DNA of 64,000 nucleotides from Pseudotamlana haliotis (GTDB lineage Bacteria > Bacteroidota > Bacteroidia > Flavobacteriales > Flavobacteriaceae): the NCBI RefSeq assembly GCF_008806375.1, contig NZ_WAAT01000028.1:307-64306 (forward strand), given 5' to 3'. The stretch's first letter is position 1. Every line of letters begins with the position of its first letter. A program made the translations under genes and the position numbers. The notes below the pieces were generated by a model. The model saw only the letters and a program-made list of their open reading frames with translations, ran no database searches and was not told the origin of the DNA. Shown here piece by piece: positions 18,979 to 29,124 of this stretch.

Positions 18979-19743
18979 TTAGAAACCCTTTTTTTCTAAC
19001 CAATCACTCATGATTTTATTAAAGGTTTCAGGGTGTTCCATCATCGCTGCGTGACCGCATTTGTCTATCCAAAACAGGTCTGAATTAGGTAAAAGATCGT
19101 TGAACTCCACACCAACTTCAGGAGGTGTTACCTGATCATTTTTACCCCAAATGATACAAGTAGGGGTTTGCATATTCGGTAAGTCTTTAGACATATTATG
19201 TCTAATTGCACTTTTTGCGATAGCTAGAGTTTTAACCAGTTTATTGCGGTCATTTACGGTTTCAAAAACTTCATCAACAATTTCTTTTGTTGCTACTTCA
19301 GGATCGTAAAAAACATCTTGAGCCTTCTTTTTGATAACTTCATAATCACTACGTTTGGTGTATCCGCTGCCCATGGCGCTTTCGTAAAGCCCTGAACTGC
19401 CTGTGATTATCAGTGCTTTGACGGTTTCTGGATACATTTTAGTGTGATACAATCCAATGTGTCCACCTAATGAGTTTCCTAATAGAATCACTTCGTCGTA
19501 TCCTTTAAAAACAACGAAATCATGCAGGTAATTAGCAAAAGTTTTTACGTTGGTTTTGAGTAAAGATAATGAGTAAAGTGGGAGCTCTGGAATAAGAACT
19601 TTATAACCTTTGTTACTGAAAAATTCAATCACAGCCTCAAAGTTACTTAGTCCTCCCATTAGTCCATGTAGTAGGATAATCGGAGTGCCTTCACCAGCTT
19701 CTATATAATTGAATTTACCTTCTTTTTTTAAATGATGCGTCAT
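18979..19743 (-). CDS. alpha/beta hydrolase
   Basis: This 254-residue cytoplasmic hydrolase has the oxyanion region HGLMGG (residues 25-30), the nucleophile elbow GNSLGGHIG (Ser near residue 92), Asp in IWGKNDQVTPP, and His in KCGHAAMMEHP near residue 233. The full catalytic triad is present. The substrate is unknown; esterase or C-C hydrolase activity is possible. It is divergent from the dcw cluster and upstream of engB. Confidence 0.88.
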   Translation of the reverse strand: MTHHLKKEGKFNYIEAGEGTPIILLHGLMGGLSNFEAVIEFFSNKGYKVLIPELPLYSLSLLKTNVKTFANYLHDFVVFKGYDEVILLGNSLGGHIGLYHTKMYPETVKALIITGSSGLYESAMGSGYTKRSDYEVIKKKAQDVFYDPEVATKEIVDEVFETVNDRNKLVKTLAIAKSAIRHNMSKDLPNMQTPTCIIWGKNDQVTPPEVGVEFNDLLPNSDLFWIDKCGHAAMMEHPETFNKIMSDWLEKKGF

Positions 19744-19990
19744 TAATCTAGTAGTCTATCATTAAAAACAAATATAGTTATTTCATTCATATATCCGCTA
19801 AAATAATTGGTTTCAAGGAAATGAATTGCCTAAGAAATTGAATTAAAAAGGGTTACGGGTGATTAAGATGTTAACAACGTATAAAAACCTAGTATTCAAA
19901 CTTCAATATGCTGAAATATAGTGGTTGTGGGGATTTAGTGTGCTTTTTTTTGAGTTTTTGGTGTGAGATTGTGTACAATTTATTAACAAT

Positions 19991-20020
19991 GTGGTACAAA
20001 GTGGTAATTAGTGGTATAAT
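19991..20020 (+). promoter_or_regulatory. MraZ operator: three GTGGTA repeats at 10-bp spacing
   Basis: GTGGTA occurs at 19991, 20001 and 20011, a perfect 10-bp period. This matches the known MraZ binding pattern (several direct repeats of a TGGG/TGGT-like core one helical turn apart) upstream of mraZ. It lies just before a TANNTTTG box, so MraZ bound here should compete with RNA polymerase and repress the dcw cluster. Confidence 0.8.
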
Positions 20021-20026
20021 TTTCAA

Positions 20027-20034
20027 TATATTTG
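20027..20034 (+). promoter_or_regulatory. -7 box of the dcw cluster promoter
   Basis: TATATTTG matches TANNTTTG exactly and begins 7 bp after the last MraZ repeat. No good TTG -33 element is present; the MraZ repeats occupy that position. A transcript from here would start near 20041, which rules out the TTG at 20032 as the mraZ start. Confidence 0.6.
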
Positions 20035-20067
20035 ACTTTGAAACGTTTAGATTCTTTAAAAACTACT

Positions 20068-20538
20068 TTGGACTTAATAACAGGCACATACGATTGTAAA
20101 GTTGATGCGAAAGGGCGCTTAATGATGCCTGCTTCGATCAAAAAACAGCTGTCTGAGATTATTGAAGAAGGATTTGTATTACGTCGATCTGTGTTTCAGC
20201 AGTGTTTGGAGTTGTATCCAATGGCTGAATGGCAGGCTTTAATGCGAAAAATGAATAAGCTGAATAAGTTTAAAAAGAAAAATAACGATTTCATTAGAAG
20301 ATTTACTGCAGGAGCCAAAATGGTGGAGGTTGATGTGAACGGTCGTTTGTTGATTCCGAAGGATTTGACGGTTTTTGCAAATATTTCAAAAAATATTGTT
20401 GTGGCATCAGCTATCAATATCATTGAAATATGGGATAAAGATTTATATGAACAAGCTATTGATGATGCTGCAGTTGATTTTGCAGATTTAGCTGAAGAAG
20501 TAATGGGACAAGACGACGAAGATTATGGAATATCATAA
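20068..20538 (+). CDS. mraZ: division/cell-wall cluster transcriptional repressor MraZ
   Basis: This DNA-binding protein has two SpoVT-AbrB motifs, VDAKGRLMMPA and VDVNGRLLIPKDL, about 75 residues apart. It has 156 residues from a TTG at 20068 (protein beginning with the LITGTYDCK region, as in relatives). In-frame TTGs at 20032 and 20038 exist, but they lie in or next to the promoter. MraZ rings bind the direct repeats found upstream and control the dcw genes. The C-terminal tail is acidic. Its end overlaps rsmH by 14 bp, implying translational coupling. Confidence 0.92.
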   Translation: MDLITGTYDCKVDAKGRLMMPASIKKQLSEIIEEGFVLRRSVFQQCLELYPMAEWQALMRKMNKLNKFKKKNNDFIRRFTAGAKMVEVDVNGRLLIPKDLTVFANISKNIVVASAINIIEIWDKDLYEQAIDDAAVDFADLAEEVMGQDDEDYGIS

Positions 20539-21427
20539 GCCAGTACTGTTAGAGGAATCTGTAGATGGTTTGAATATCAAGCCTGATGGAGTGTATGTGG
20601 ATGTGACTTTTGGTGGTGGCGGTCATAGTAAGGAGATTTTAAGTAGGTTGAATGAAAAAGGGAGGTTGTTTGCTTTCGATCAAGATCAGGATGCTTTAGA
20701 AAATGCGCTTGATGATAGTCGTTTTACTTTAATTCATGAGAATTTTAGGTTTATAAAACGTTTTTTGAGATTTCATGGTGTGAAAAAAGTAGATGGTGTT
20801 TTGGCAGATTTTGGAGTGTCTTCACATCAGTTTGATGTCGCTGAACGCGGATTTTCAACACGTTTTGAAGCCGATTTAGATATGCGCATGAATCAGAGTA
20901 GTGAACTTTCTGCTTTTAATGTGGTTAATGATTATGATGAGGAGCAGTTGAAAAATGTGTTTTATCAATATGGTGAGTTGCGAGCAGCTCCAGCCATGGC
21001 GAGGCTGATTGTAGAATATCGGGAAACAGTAAAACCTATTGTAACGAGTGAACAGTTGAAAACGGTGCTTGCTAAATTTTTGCCACCGAGACATATGAAT
21101 AAGGTGTTGGCTCAAATTTATCAGGCGATACGTATTGAGGTGAATCAAGAAATTGAAGTGTTAAAGGAATTTCTGTTACAGACTCCGGAGCTGCTAAATG
21201 ATAACGGTCGGTTGAGTTTTATATCCTATCACTCGCTTGAAGATCGTTTGGTTAAGCGTTTTATTAGAAACGGTTTGTTTGAAGGGGAGCCTGAACGTGA
21301 TATGTTTGGGAATTTTGAAGTGCCTCTAAAAAAAGTTAACGGATTGATTGTGCCTTCAAAAGAAGAGATAAAAGAAAATAATCGCGCACGAAGTGCCAAA
21401 TTGAGGTTAGCAGAGAAGAAGTCGTGA
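20525..21427 (+). CDS. rsmH: 16S rRNA (cytosine(1402)-N(4))-methyltransferase
   Basis: This 300-residue SAM-dependent enzyme modifies C1402 of 16S rRNA. The SAM-binding motif VDVTFGGGGHS is at residues 24-34, ADFGVSSHQFD near 94, and the RSAKLR C-terminal motif is intact. It overlaps mraZ by 14 bp and the ftsL-like gene by 4 bp, as usual in dcw clusters. Confidence 0.96.
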   Translation: MEYHKPVLLEESVDGLNIKPDGVYVDVTFGGGGHSKEILSRLNEKGRLFAFDQDQDALENALDDSRFTLIHENFRFIKRFLRFHGVKKVDGVLADFGVSSHQFDVAERGFSTRFEADLDMRMNQSSELSAFNVVNDYDEEQLKNVFYQYGELRAAPAMARLIVEYRETVKPIVTSEQLKTVLAKFLPPRHMNKVLAQIYQAIRIEVNQEIEVLKEFLLQTPELLNDNGRLSFISYHSLEDRLVKRFIRNGLFEGEPERDMFGNFEVPLKKVNGLIVPSKEEIKENNRARSAKLRLAEKKS

Positions 21428-21750
21428 AAAAAAATATTAACAACATATTAAGAGGGACTTTTTTAGTTAGCGATGATTCGTTTAAAAATTGGCGTGTCAT
21501 TCTTTTTATTTCTGGTCTGGCCTTGATTATGATTGCGAGCTCTCACAATGCTGATAAAAAGGTATACGAAATCGCGCGATTGAAAAACGAGGTAAAAGAC
21601 ATTCGTTCGCAATTTGTAGATGGGCGTTCCAGACTGATGCGATTGAAGATGGAGTCTCATGTGGTTGGTGTGATGAATGAAAAAGGATTGGCGTCTTCAG
21701 AGACACCACCAAAAAAAATAAAAGTAATAACAAAAGATAAGGATCAATAA
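21424..21750 (+). CDS. ftsL: FtsL-like cell division protein
   Basis: This 108-residue bitopic protein has a short cytoplasmic N-terminus, one membrane segment (about residues 26-42, VILFISGLALIMIASS) and a periplasmic coiled-coil-like stretch (residues 50-85). Position between rsmH and ftsI and the topology support FtsL, which bridges FtsQ and the FtsWI synthase; sequence similarity in this family is low, so the call rests on context. The start is GTG, overlapping rsmH by 4 bp. Confidence 0.8.
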   Translation: MKKNINNILRGTFLVSDDSFKNWRVILFISGLALIMIASSHNADKKVYEIARLKNEVKDIRSQFVDGRSRLMRLKMESHVVGVMNEKGLASSETPPKKIKVITKDKDQ

Positions 21751-21757
21751 AAGTAAA

Positions 21758-23776
21758 GTGGCAGATAACGACAAAGGCATATCAAACCGATTGTATTTTG
21801 TGGCAGGATGTATGTTCGTCTTCGCTGCTGCTGTCGTGTTTAAACTTTTGACTATCCAGTTTGTTCATGGTGAAAAATATAAAGCCTTAGCAACTAAACG
21901 AGTTGTGAAAAATGTGGTTATTCCTGCCAATCGTGGTAATGTGTATTCTGTAAATGGCAACCTATTAGCGACTTCTATTCCAAAATACGATATCCGTTTT
22001 GATGCTTTAACGCCTTCTGTTAGAGCTTTTGAAAAACACATCAAGCCTTTGTGTGATTCCCTTGCAAAGTATAAAGGCAATTCAAATTCTGCACAAATAG
22101 AAAAACGCTTAAGACGAGCTCGTGCTAATAGGAATAGATATTATTTGCTGGCTAGGAATATTGGTTATGGTGATTATGTGCGATTAAGAAAATTTCCATT
22201 ATTAGAGTTGGGAGCTTTTAAAGGTGGATTGATTGTTGAGCAGACCACGAAACGTGAACATCCTATGGGTGGAATTGCTGAACGCACCATTGGTTACGAG
22301 CGTATAGATGATAAAGGAAATGTAACGCGTCCAGGAATTGATGGGGCGTTTGGAATAAAATACTTGAGAGGTGTTGATGGGCAGCGTAAAAAACAAAAAA
22401 TAGGTAACGGACAATGGAAACCTTTAACCGATGCTAATGAAATTGAACCTCAAGATGGTTATGATGTTTATACAACCATCGATGTCAATATTCAAGATAT
22501 CGCACATCATGCGCTTTTAGAACAGCTAGAAAAATACAAGGCCGATCATGGTTCTGTGGTGGTTATGGAAACCAAAACGGGTGAGATTCGTGCGATTTCA
22601 AATTTAGGAAGAAATAAAAATGGTCATTATTATGAACGCTTGAATTATGCTATAGGTGAAAGTCATGAGTCGGGTTCAACTTTCAAATTAATGGCTTTAG
22701 CGGCTGCTTTTGAAGATAGGGTGATTGATACTAGTGATGTGGTGGATACTGAGAATGGCATATTGACCTTTTACGGAAAAAAAGTACGTGACTCCAAGCG
22801 AGGTGGTTATGGAAAAGTCACGGTTTCAAGAGCTTTTGAGGTGTCTTCGAATACTGGGATTGTGAAAGTGATTGATCAGGGCTATAGCAAGCATCCAGAG
22901 AAATTTGTAGATCGTCTGTATGAAATGGGGCTTAATAGGAATTTGGATTTACCTCTAATTGGAGAGCCAGATCCTGTTATTCCTGATCCACGCGTGAAAA
23001 ATAACAGATGGAGCGGTATTGCCTTGCAATGGATGGCTTATGGTTATGGAGTGTCTTTTACACCTTTACAAACACTGGCCTTTTATAACGCTGTGGCAAA
23101 TGACGGTGTCATGGTAAAACCACGCTTTTTAAAAGAAGTTAAAGAGTTTGATAGAGTGGTAGAGTCTTTTGATCGTGAGGTTATCAATGAAAGGATTTGT
23201 TCTGAAGAAACTGTAGGGAAGTTGCAAGCATTGCTTAAAAATGTGGTAGAAAAAGAACACGGTACAGGGCATAGGTTGTATTCTGAGAATTTTTCAATGG
23301 CTGGAAAAACAGGGACCTGTCAGAAAAACTATTCCGATAAATCGAAATTAGCTTATATCTCATCTTTTGCAGGGTATTTTCCTGCTGATAACCCAAAATA
23401 CTCATGTATCGTAGTGGTGCACGAGCCAGATAAAAGTGTGGGGTATTACGGTGCAGATGTATCTGGGCCTGTATTTAAAAAAGTAGCTCAAAAAATATTT
23501 ACGGCCACACCAATTACGGATGAAGTTGAAACGCTTTCTGTGAAATCGGTGGCTGTTGAAAAGGATTATGAACATTTTTATGAAACGGCTCAGACCTATA
23601 AAACCATTATGCCTAACCTGATTGGGATGCCTGTCATGGATGCAGTTGTACTTCTAGAGAATATGCAAGTTGATGTAAGGGTAGAACTGGAAGGAAACGG
23701 TGTTGTTGAAGGGCAGTCTATTGCAAAAAACACAAAACTAAAGCAGAATCAAACGGTAATATTAAAAGCATCATGA
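21758..23776 (+). CDS. ftsI: peptidoglycan transpeptidase FtsI (PBP3-type) with PASTA domain
   Basis: This 672-residue division-specific class B penicillin-binding protein has one N-terminal membrane anchor (residues 13-31), a pedestal domain, and a transpeptidase domain with active-site STFK at residues 307-310, SSN near residue 365, and KTGT near 517. One PASTA domain ends the protein (about 613-672), which is common in Bacteroidota FtsI. It crosslinks septal peptidoglycan together with FtsW. The start is GTG at 21758. It overlaps murE by 4 bp. Confidence 0.94.
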   Translation: MADNDKGISNRLYFVAGCMFVFAAAVVFKLLTIQFVHGEKYKALATKRVVKNVVIPANRGNVYSVNGNLLATSIPKYDIRFDALTPSVRAFEKHIKPLCDSLAKYKGNSNSAQIEKRLRRARANRNRYYLLARNIGYGDYVRLRKFPLLELGAFKGGLIVEQTTKREHPMGGIAERTIGYERIDDKGNVTRPGIDGAFGIKYLRGVDGQRKKQKIGNGQWKPLTDANEIEPQDGYDVYTTIDVNIQDIAHHALLEQLEKYKADHGSVVVMETKTGEIRAISNLGRNKNGHYYERLNYAIGESHESGSTFKLMALAAAFEDRVIDTSDVVDTENGILTFYGKKVRDSKRGGYGKVTVSRAFEVSSNTGIVKVIDQGYSKHPEKFVDRLYEMGLNRNLDLPLIGEPDPVIPDPRVKNNRWSGIALQWMAYGYGVSFTPLQTLAFYNAVANDGVMVKPRFLKEVKEFDRVVESFDREVINERICSEETVGKLQALLKNVVEKEHGTGHRLYSENFSMAGKTGTCQKNYSDKSKLAYISSFAGYFPADNPKYSCIVVVHEPDKSVGYYGADVSGPVFKKVAQKIFTATPITDEVETLSVKSVAVEKDYEHFYETAQTYKTIMPNLIGMPVMDAVVLLENMQVDVRVELEGNGVVEGQSIAKNTKLKQNQTVILKAS

Positions 23777-25239
23777 TCGCACTAAAAGATATACTATATA
23801 AGGTTACTATAAACGCAGTAACAGGCTGCACTGATTTAATGGTTAATCAGGTGGTGTTTGATTCGCGAAAAGTGGAAACTAATGATTTGTTTGTGGCTAT
23901 AAACGGACTCCTTGCTGATGGTCATAAGTTTATTGATGTGGCTATAAAAAATGGCGCTAAGAGTGTTGTTTGTGAAGTCTTGCCAGAAAATCTTGTAGAA
24001 GGGGTGACATATGTTGAAGTAGATAACTCTCATAAAGCTTTAGCGGTAATGGCGGCTAATTTTTATCAGAAGCCTTCTGAGAACTTAAAATTAGTTGGTG
24101 TAACTGGAACCAATGGAAAAACAACTGTTGCGAGTTTGCTGTATCAACTATTTAAAAATGCAGGCTATAAAGTAGGTTTATTGTCAACCGTAAAAATTAT
24201 GGTTGATGATGTCGAGTATAAAGCCACGCATACCACTCCAGACTCTTTGACGATTAATGGGTATTTGAGCATGATGAATGAAGCCGGAGTTGAGTTTTGT
24301 TTTATGGAGGTGAGTTCACATGGTATCCATCAGCAAAGAACGGAAGGTTTGCGATTTGAAGGTGGTATATTTACTAATATCACCCATGATCACCTCGATT
24401 ATCATAAAACTTTTGCGGAATACCGCGATGTGAAAAAGAAGTTTTTTGACGGGCTTCCAAAAGACGCTTTTGCTGTAGTGAATGTAGACGACAAGAATGG
24501 CTTGTTTATGCTTCAAAATACTAAAGCTAAAAAATACACTTATGCCTTAAAACAGTATGCTGATTATAAATGTCAGATTCTAGAAAATCAGTTTAGCGGT
24601 TTACTGCTAAAGGTTAATGATAATGAGGTTTGGACCCGACTAATAGGTGAATTTAACGCCTATAATATTTTGGCTATTTACGCTACTGCGGAATTATTAG
24701 GACTTGAAAAAGTAGAAATTCTTCGCTTAATAAGTGACTTAGAAAGTGTGAGTGGGCGTTTTCAATATGTCATGTCTAATAATGATGAAATAACCGCTAT
24801 CGTAGATTATGCACATACGCCAGATGCCTTAAAAAACGTGTTAGAAACTATAAATGGTATTCGTACTAAAAACGAAACGTTGATTACAGTGGTGGGTTGT
24901 GGTGGTGATAGAGATCGCACAAAAAGACCAGAAATGGGGCAAATAGCCTCCGTGCTAAGTGATCAAGTCATTTTTACTAGTGATAACCCAAGAACGGAAA
25001 AGCCAGAAGTGATTTTACAAGAAATTGAAGCGGGTGTGGAGCCTCAAAATTTCAAAAGGACAATCACGATAGCGGATAGAAAACAGGCTATTAAAACGGC
25101 TTGTCAAATGGCAAAAGGAAATGATATTATTCTAATTGCTGGAAAAGGGCATGAAACTTATCAAGAGGTAAACGGTGAGCGAATGCATTTTGATGATTTA
25201 GAAACGGTCACCGATTTGTTGAAACAATTGGAGAAATAA
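23773..25239 (+). CDS. murE: UDP-N-acetylmuramoyl-L-alanyl-D-glutamate--2,6-diaminopimelate ligase
   Basis: This 488-residue Mur ligase adds the third stem residue. ATP-binding GVTGTNGKTT lies near residue 110. The SDNPR motif near residue 400 is the hallmark of meso-diaminopimelate specificity, so the wall is predicted to be DAP-type, as expected for a Gram-negative. It overlaps ftsI by 4 bp. Confidence 0.95.
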   Translation: MIALKDILYKVTINAVTGCTDLMVNQVVFDSRKVETNDLFVAINGLLADGHKFIDVAIKNGAKSVVCEVLPENLVEGVTYVEVDNSHKALAVMAANFYQKPSENLKLVGVTGTNGKTTVASLLYQLFKNAGYKVGLLSTVKIMVDDVEYKATHTTPDSLTINGYLSMMNEAGVEFCFMEVSSHGIHQQRTEGLRFEGGIFTNITHDHLDYHKTFAEYRDVKKKFFDGLPKDAFAVVNVDDKNGLFMLQNTKAKKYTYALKQYADYKCQILENQFSGLLLKVNDNEVWTRLIGEFNAYNILAIYATAELLGLEKVEILRLISDLESVSGRFQYVMSNNDEITAIVDYAHTPDALKNVLETINGIRTKNETLITVVGCGGDRDRTKRPEMGQIASVLSDQVIFTSDNPRTEKPEVILQEIEAGVEPQNFKRTITIADRKQAIKTACQMAKGNDIILIAGKGHETYQEVNGERMHFDDLETVTDLLKQLEK

Positions 25240-25286
25240 TAATAAGGAATTAGGATAGAAGAAACCAACCAGAATAAAAATAAAAG

Positions 25287-26528
25287 ATGTTATACTATTT
25301 ATTTGAATATTTAGAAAAACAGTTTCAGTTTCCTGGAGCAACGCTTTTTGGGTTTATAACTTTTAGAGCAGCTTTAGCGGTGATTTTGTCCTTGCTTATT
25401 TCAACTATTTATGGAAAACGTGTAATCAGATTGTTGTTAAAACAGCAGGTAGGAGAAACCATTAGGGATTTGGGTTTAGAAGGTCAGCAAGAAAAAGCAG
25501 GTACGCCAACCATGGGTGGGATTATTGTTATTCTGGCCACCTTAATTCCGGTGCTTTTACTGTGTGATTTAGGAAATATCTATATCATTCTTTTAATTGT
25601 GACAACCATTTGGATGGGTGTTATCGGTTTTTTAGATGATTATAAAAAGAAGTTTAAAAATGATAAGGAAGGCCTAAAAGGAAAGTTTAAAGTGCTTGGT
25701 CAGGTAGGTCTCGGACTTATTGTTGGGGCAACCTTGTATTTTCATCAAGATGTCACGATGAAAGAGCAATTACCTGCTGATGTGCGTCAAGAGCTTAAAG
25801 CGGCTAACCCAAATATTCCAGCATCAAAATTATTTAGAGCAGAAGAACGAGCCCCTAAAACAACCATTCCGTTTGTTAAAAATAATGAGTTTAATTATAG
25901 CGATATGATTACTTGGATTGATCCAGCCTTAGCGAAGTATGCCTGGATTGTTTTTATTCTGGTAACCATTTTTATTATAACAGCAGTATCTAATGGCGCG
26001 AATCTTACCGATGGTATTGATGGCTTAGCCGCAGGGACATCATCCATTGTGGTGCTGACTTTAGGGATTTTTGCTTGGGTGTCAAGTAACATTGTTTTTG
26101 CTGATTACTTAAATATCATGTATATCCCAGGCACTGAAGAAATTACGATTTATATCGCCGCGTTTGTTGGAGCGCTTATCGGGTTCTTGTGGTATAACAC
26201 CTATCCAGCTCAAGTTTTTATGGGTGATACTGGTAGTTTAACTATTGGAGGTATTATAGCAGTTATTGCTATTGCTGTACGTAAAGAATGGTTGATTCCT
26301 GTGTTGTGTGGTGTGTTTTTAGCTGAAAATTTATCGGTAGTGATGCAAGTAGGCTGGTTTAAGTATACTAAGAAGAAGTATGGGGAAGGCCGTCGACTTT
26401 TACAAATGTCGCCCCTACATCACCATTATCAGAAGTTGGGGTATCATGAAAGTAAAATAGTAACCCGTTTTTGGATCGTGGGTATTTTGCTTGCGATTGT
26501 ATCAATTGTAACTCTTAAAATTAGATAA
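25287..26528 (+). CDS. mraY: phospho-N-acetylmuramoyl-pentapeptide-transferase
   Basis: This 413-residue inner-membrane enzyme transfers phospho-MurNAc-pentapeptide to undecaprenyl phosphate, making lipid I. Motifs include GTPTMGG near residue 72, FLDDYKKK near residue 114, [12 protein letters not shown] near residue 240 and the histidine cluster PLHHHYQ near 378. It is longer than the about 360 residues of proteobacterial MraY because of an insert near residues 155-205, a usual Bacteroidota feature. Confidence 0.96.
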   Translation: MLYYLFEYLEKQFQFPGATLFGFITFRAALAVILSLLISTIYGKRVIRLLLKQQVGETIRDLGLEGQQEKAGTPTMGGIIVILATLIPVLLLCDLGNIYIILLIVTTIWMGVIGFLDDYKKKFKNDKEGLKGKFKVLGQVGLGLIVGATLYFHQDVTMKEQLPADVRQELKAANPNIPASKLFRAEERAPKTTIPFVKNNEFNYSDMITWIDPALAKYAWIVFILVTIFIITAVSNGANLTDGIDGLAAGTSSIVVLTLGIFAWVSSNIVFADYLNIMYIPGTEEITIYIAAFVGALIGFLWYNTYPAQVFMGDTGSLTIGGIIAVIAIAVRKEWLIPVLCGVFLAENLSVVMQVGWFKYTKKKYGEGRRLLQMSPLHHHYQKLGYHESKIVTRFWIVGILLAIVSIVTLKIR

Positions 26529-26576
26529 GCCATTTATGTTTCCGCGAAAGCGTAAAACAGAAGAAATATAGAGATT

Positions 26577-27914
26577 ATGATAAAAAATAGATTAGTTGTT
26601 TTAGGAGGTGGAGAAAGTGGTGTTGGTACAGCGCTTTTAGGAAAAGCAAAAGGCTATGATGTTTTTGTTTCCGATAAAGGAAAAATAAAAGAGAAGTATA
26701 AAGAGGTTCTTATAAATAATGAGATTGATTGGGAAGATGAAAATCATACCGAGGCAAAAATTTTGAATGCCAATCTAGTCATGAAAAGTCCTGGAATTCC
26801 TGATAAAGTAGAGCTGATTAAAAAAATTAGAAATGCTGGGATTTCTGTGGTTTCTGAAATTGAATTCGCTTCAAAATTTACTAATGCGACCATTGTTGGG
26901 ATCACTGGTAGTAACGGGAAAACAACCACAGCCACTCTAACGCATTACTTGTTAAAGAGTGAGTTGAATGTTGGTTTGGCAGGGAATATCGGCGATAGTT
27001 TTGCTAAGCAGATTTTAGAAGATGATTTTGAAAATTATGTTTTAGAAATAAGCAGCTTTCAACTGGATGATATTGTTGATTTTAGACCGCATATTGCAGT
27101 GTTAACCAATATCACTCCAGATCATTTAGATCGCTATGATTACAAGTTTGAAAATTATATCGAATCTAAGTTTAGAATCGCTATGAATCAAACAAAAGAT
27201 GATTATTTGATTTATGATGCTGACGATGAGGTGATTGTGGATCATTTAAAAAACAATCCTATTCAATCCATTTTATTACCGTTTTCATTAGAGAAAACCA
27301 TTGAAAACGGCGCCTATTTAGATAAAGAAAATATTAAAATAACAATAAATAATAATCAGATAATTATGCCAACATCAAAACTTGCACTAGAAGGGAAGCA
27401 CAATGTTAAAAACGCTATGGCTGCTTCTACTGTGGCACATTTATTAAAGATCAGAAAACAAACCATTCGTGAGAGTTTAGAAAGCTTTCAAGGTGTAGAG
27501 CACCGTTTGGAGCAAGTTCTTAAAATAAATAAAGTACAATATATAAACGACTCTAAAGCAACCAATGTTAATGCTACTTATTATGCTCTTGAGAGTATGG
27601 CGGCACCAACGGTATGGATTGTAGGAGGTGTTGATAAAGGGAATAATTATAAAGAGTTGTTTTCTTTTGTGAATGAAAAAGTAAAGGCGATCATTTGCTT
27701 GGGTGTTGACAATGAGAAGTTAATGAGCACCTTTGGGAATATGGTTGATGTTATTGTAGAAACTCAATATATGAGTGAGGCTGTAAAAATCGCTTATAAA
27801 TTAGCCGAAACTGGAGATAATGTGTTGTTGTCACCTGCTTGTGCTAGTTTTGATTTATTTGAAAATTATGAAGATCGCGGACGTCAATTTAAGGATGCGG
27901 TAAGAAACCTGTAA
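26577..27914 (+). CDS. murD: UDP-N-acetylmuramoyl-L-alanine--D-glutamate ligase
   Basis: This 445-residue Mur ligase adds D-Glu. The ATP loop GITGSNGKTTTATL lies near residue 108; the domain order and SPACASFDLFENYEDRG C-terminal motif match MurD. The 48-bp gap before it contains a small Flavobacteria-like hairpin (CGCGAAAGCG) and no gene. Confidence 0.95.
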   Translation: MIKNRLVVLGGGESGVGTALLGKAKGYDVFVSDKGKIKEKYKEVLINNEIDWEDENHTEAKILNANLVMKSPGIPDKVELIKKIRNAGISVVSEIEFASKFTNATIVGITGSNGKTTTATLTHYLLKSELNVGLAGNIGDSFAKQILEDDFENYVLEISSFQLDDIVDFRPHIAVLTNITPDHLDRYDYKFENYIESKFRIAMNQTKDDYLIYDADDEVIVDHLKNNPIQSILLPFSLEKTIENGAYLDKENIKITINNNQIIMPTSKLALEGKHNVKNAMAASTVAHLLKIRKQTIRESLESFQGVEHRLEQVLKINKVQYINDSKATNVNATYYALESMAAPTVWIVGGVDKGNNYKELFSFVNEKVKAIICLGVDNEKLMSTFGNMVDVIVETQYMSEAVKIAYKLAETGDNVLLSPACASFDLFENYEDRGRQFKDAVRNL

Positions 27915-27924
27915 AAAATAAAAT

Positions 27925-29118
27925 TTGCAAGCAGTATTTAAAAATATAAAAGGAGATCGACTCATTTGGGCTATTGTGGCATTGCTTGCTATATTGTCCT
28001 TCTTGCCTGTGTATAGCGCAGCTAGTAACTTGGCTTATAGAGGCGTTGGGAGTAATACCTTTTCTTATTTTATAAAACACTTTGTGCACTTGGCTTTAGG
28101 GTTTGCAGCGATTTATATGATTCATAAGGTGCCCTATAAATATTTTCAAAAGGCTTCGTTGTTTATGCTGCCTATTGTTTTGGTTTTGTTGATTATTACC
28201 TTGTCTCAAGGCACAACAATTGGAGGGGCAAATGCGAGTAGATGGATTCAAATACCGTTTGTGGGCGTATCATTTCAAACTTCTACTTTGGCTGGAGTTA
28301 TATTAATGGTTTATGTGGCGCGCTATTTGTCAAAAGTATATGGTAAAAAAATTACGTTTAAAGAGTCTATATTGCCCTTGTGGCTTCCAGTGTTTTTGAT
28401 CTTGATTTTTATTTTGCCAGCAAATTTTTCAACCACAGCTATTATTTTTAGTATGGTGGTGATATTGGTGTTTTTGGGCGGATACCCGCTTCGTTATTTA
28501 GCGGTGATTATAGGTTCTGGGCTGTTATTTTTATCCTTGTTTGTTATGGTGGCTAAAGCCTTTCCTGAAGCTATGCCGAATCGTGTAGATACCTGGATGG
28601 GACGTATTGAAAGTTTTTCAAACCCGGAAGATACTGAAGCCGATTATCAAATAGAAAAAGCTAAGATAGCCATAGCCTCAGGAGAAATTTGGGGAGTTGG
28701 TCCGGGGAAAAGTTCACAAAAAAACTTTTTGCCACAATCTTCTTCAGATTTCATATTTGCCATCATTATTGAGGAGTATGGTTTGTTGGGTGGTTTTTTT
28801 GTAATGTTTTTATATATGTTGCTGTTGTTTCGAATAGTGATTGTTGCTCATAAGTCAGATTCTGTTTTTGGAAAATTGGTCGTGCTAGGATTAGGGTTGC
28901 CTATTGTGTTTCAGGCCATCATTAATATGGCTGTAGCGGTAGAGTTGTTTCCTGTTACCGGGCAAACCTTGCCTTTGTTAAGTAGTGGTGGAACTTCAAT
29001 CTGGATGACTTGTTTAAGTATTGGAATTATATTGAGCGTTAGCGCGAAAAGAGAAGAAATAAAAGAAAAGGAAATAAATAATGATAAGGCCTTAGATGTT
29101 TTGTCGGAAGCAATTTAG
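27925..29118 (+). CDS. ftsW: SEDS-family peptidoglycan polymerase FtsW
   Basis: This 397-residue polytopic membrane protein is the septal glycosyltransferase partner of FtsI. About ten membrane segments are seen; the SEDS signature near residues 345-360 (PVTGQTLPLLSSGGTS) is intact. Start is TTG at 27925; no upstream ATG is available before the murD stop. The C-terminal tail is charged and cytoplasmic. Confidence 0.94.
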   Translation: MQAVFKNIKGDRLIWAIVALLAILSFLPVYSAASNLAYRGVGSNTFSYFIKHFVHLALGFAAIYMIHKVPYKYFQKASLFMLPIVLVLLIITLSQGTTIGGANASRWIQIPFVGVSFQTSTLAGVILMVYVARYLSKVYGKKITFKESILPLWLPVFLILIFILPANFSTTAIIFSMVVILVFLGGYPLRYLAVIIGSGLLFLSLFVMVAKAFPEAMPNRVDTWMGRIESFSNPEDTEADYQIEKAKIAIASGEIWGVGPGKSSQKNFLPQSSSDFIFAIIIEEYGLLGGFFVMFLYMLLLFRIVIVAHKSDSVFGKLVVLGLGLPIVFQAIINMAVAVELFPVTGQTLPLLSSGGTSIWMTCLSIGIILSVSAKREEIKEKEINNDKALDVLSEAI

Positions 29119-29124
29119 AATGTT

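Noticed and set aside
20032-20067. Longer MraZ start at TTG 20032
   Set aside because: The codon overlaps the TATATTTG promoter box and adds residues before the conserved start region.
26529-26576. CGCGAAAGCG hairpin before murD as a mobile repeat
   Set aside because: Only one copy seen in the window; too short to support a repeat family here.
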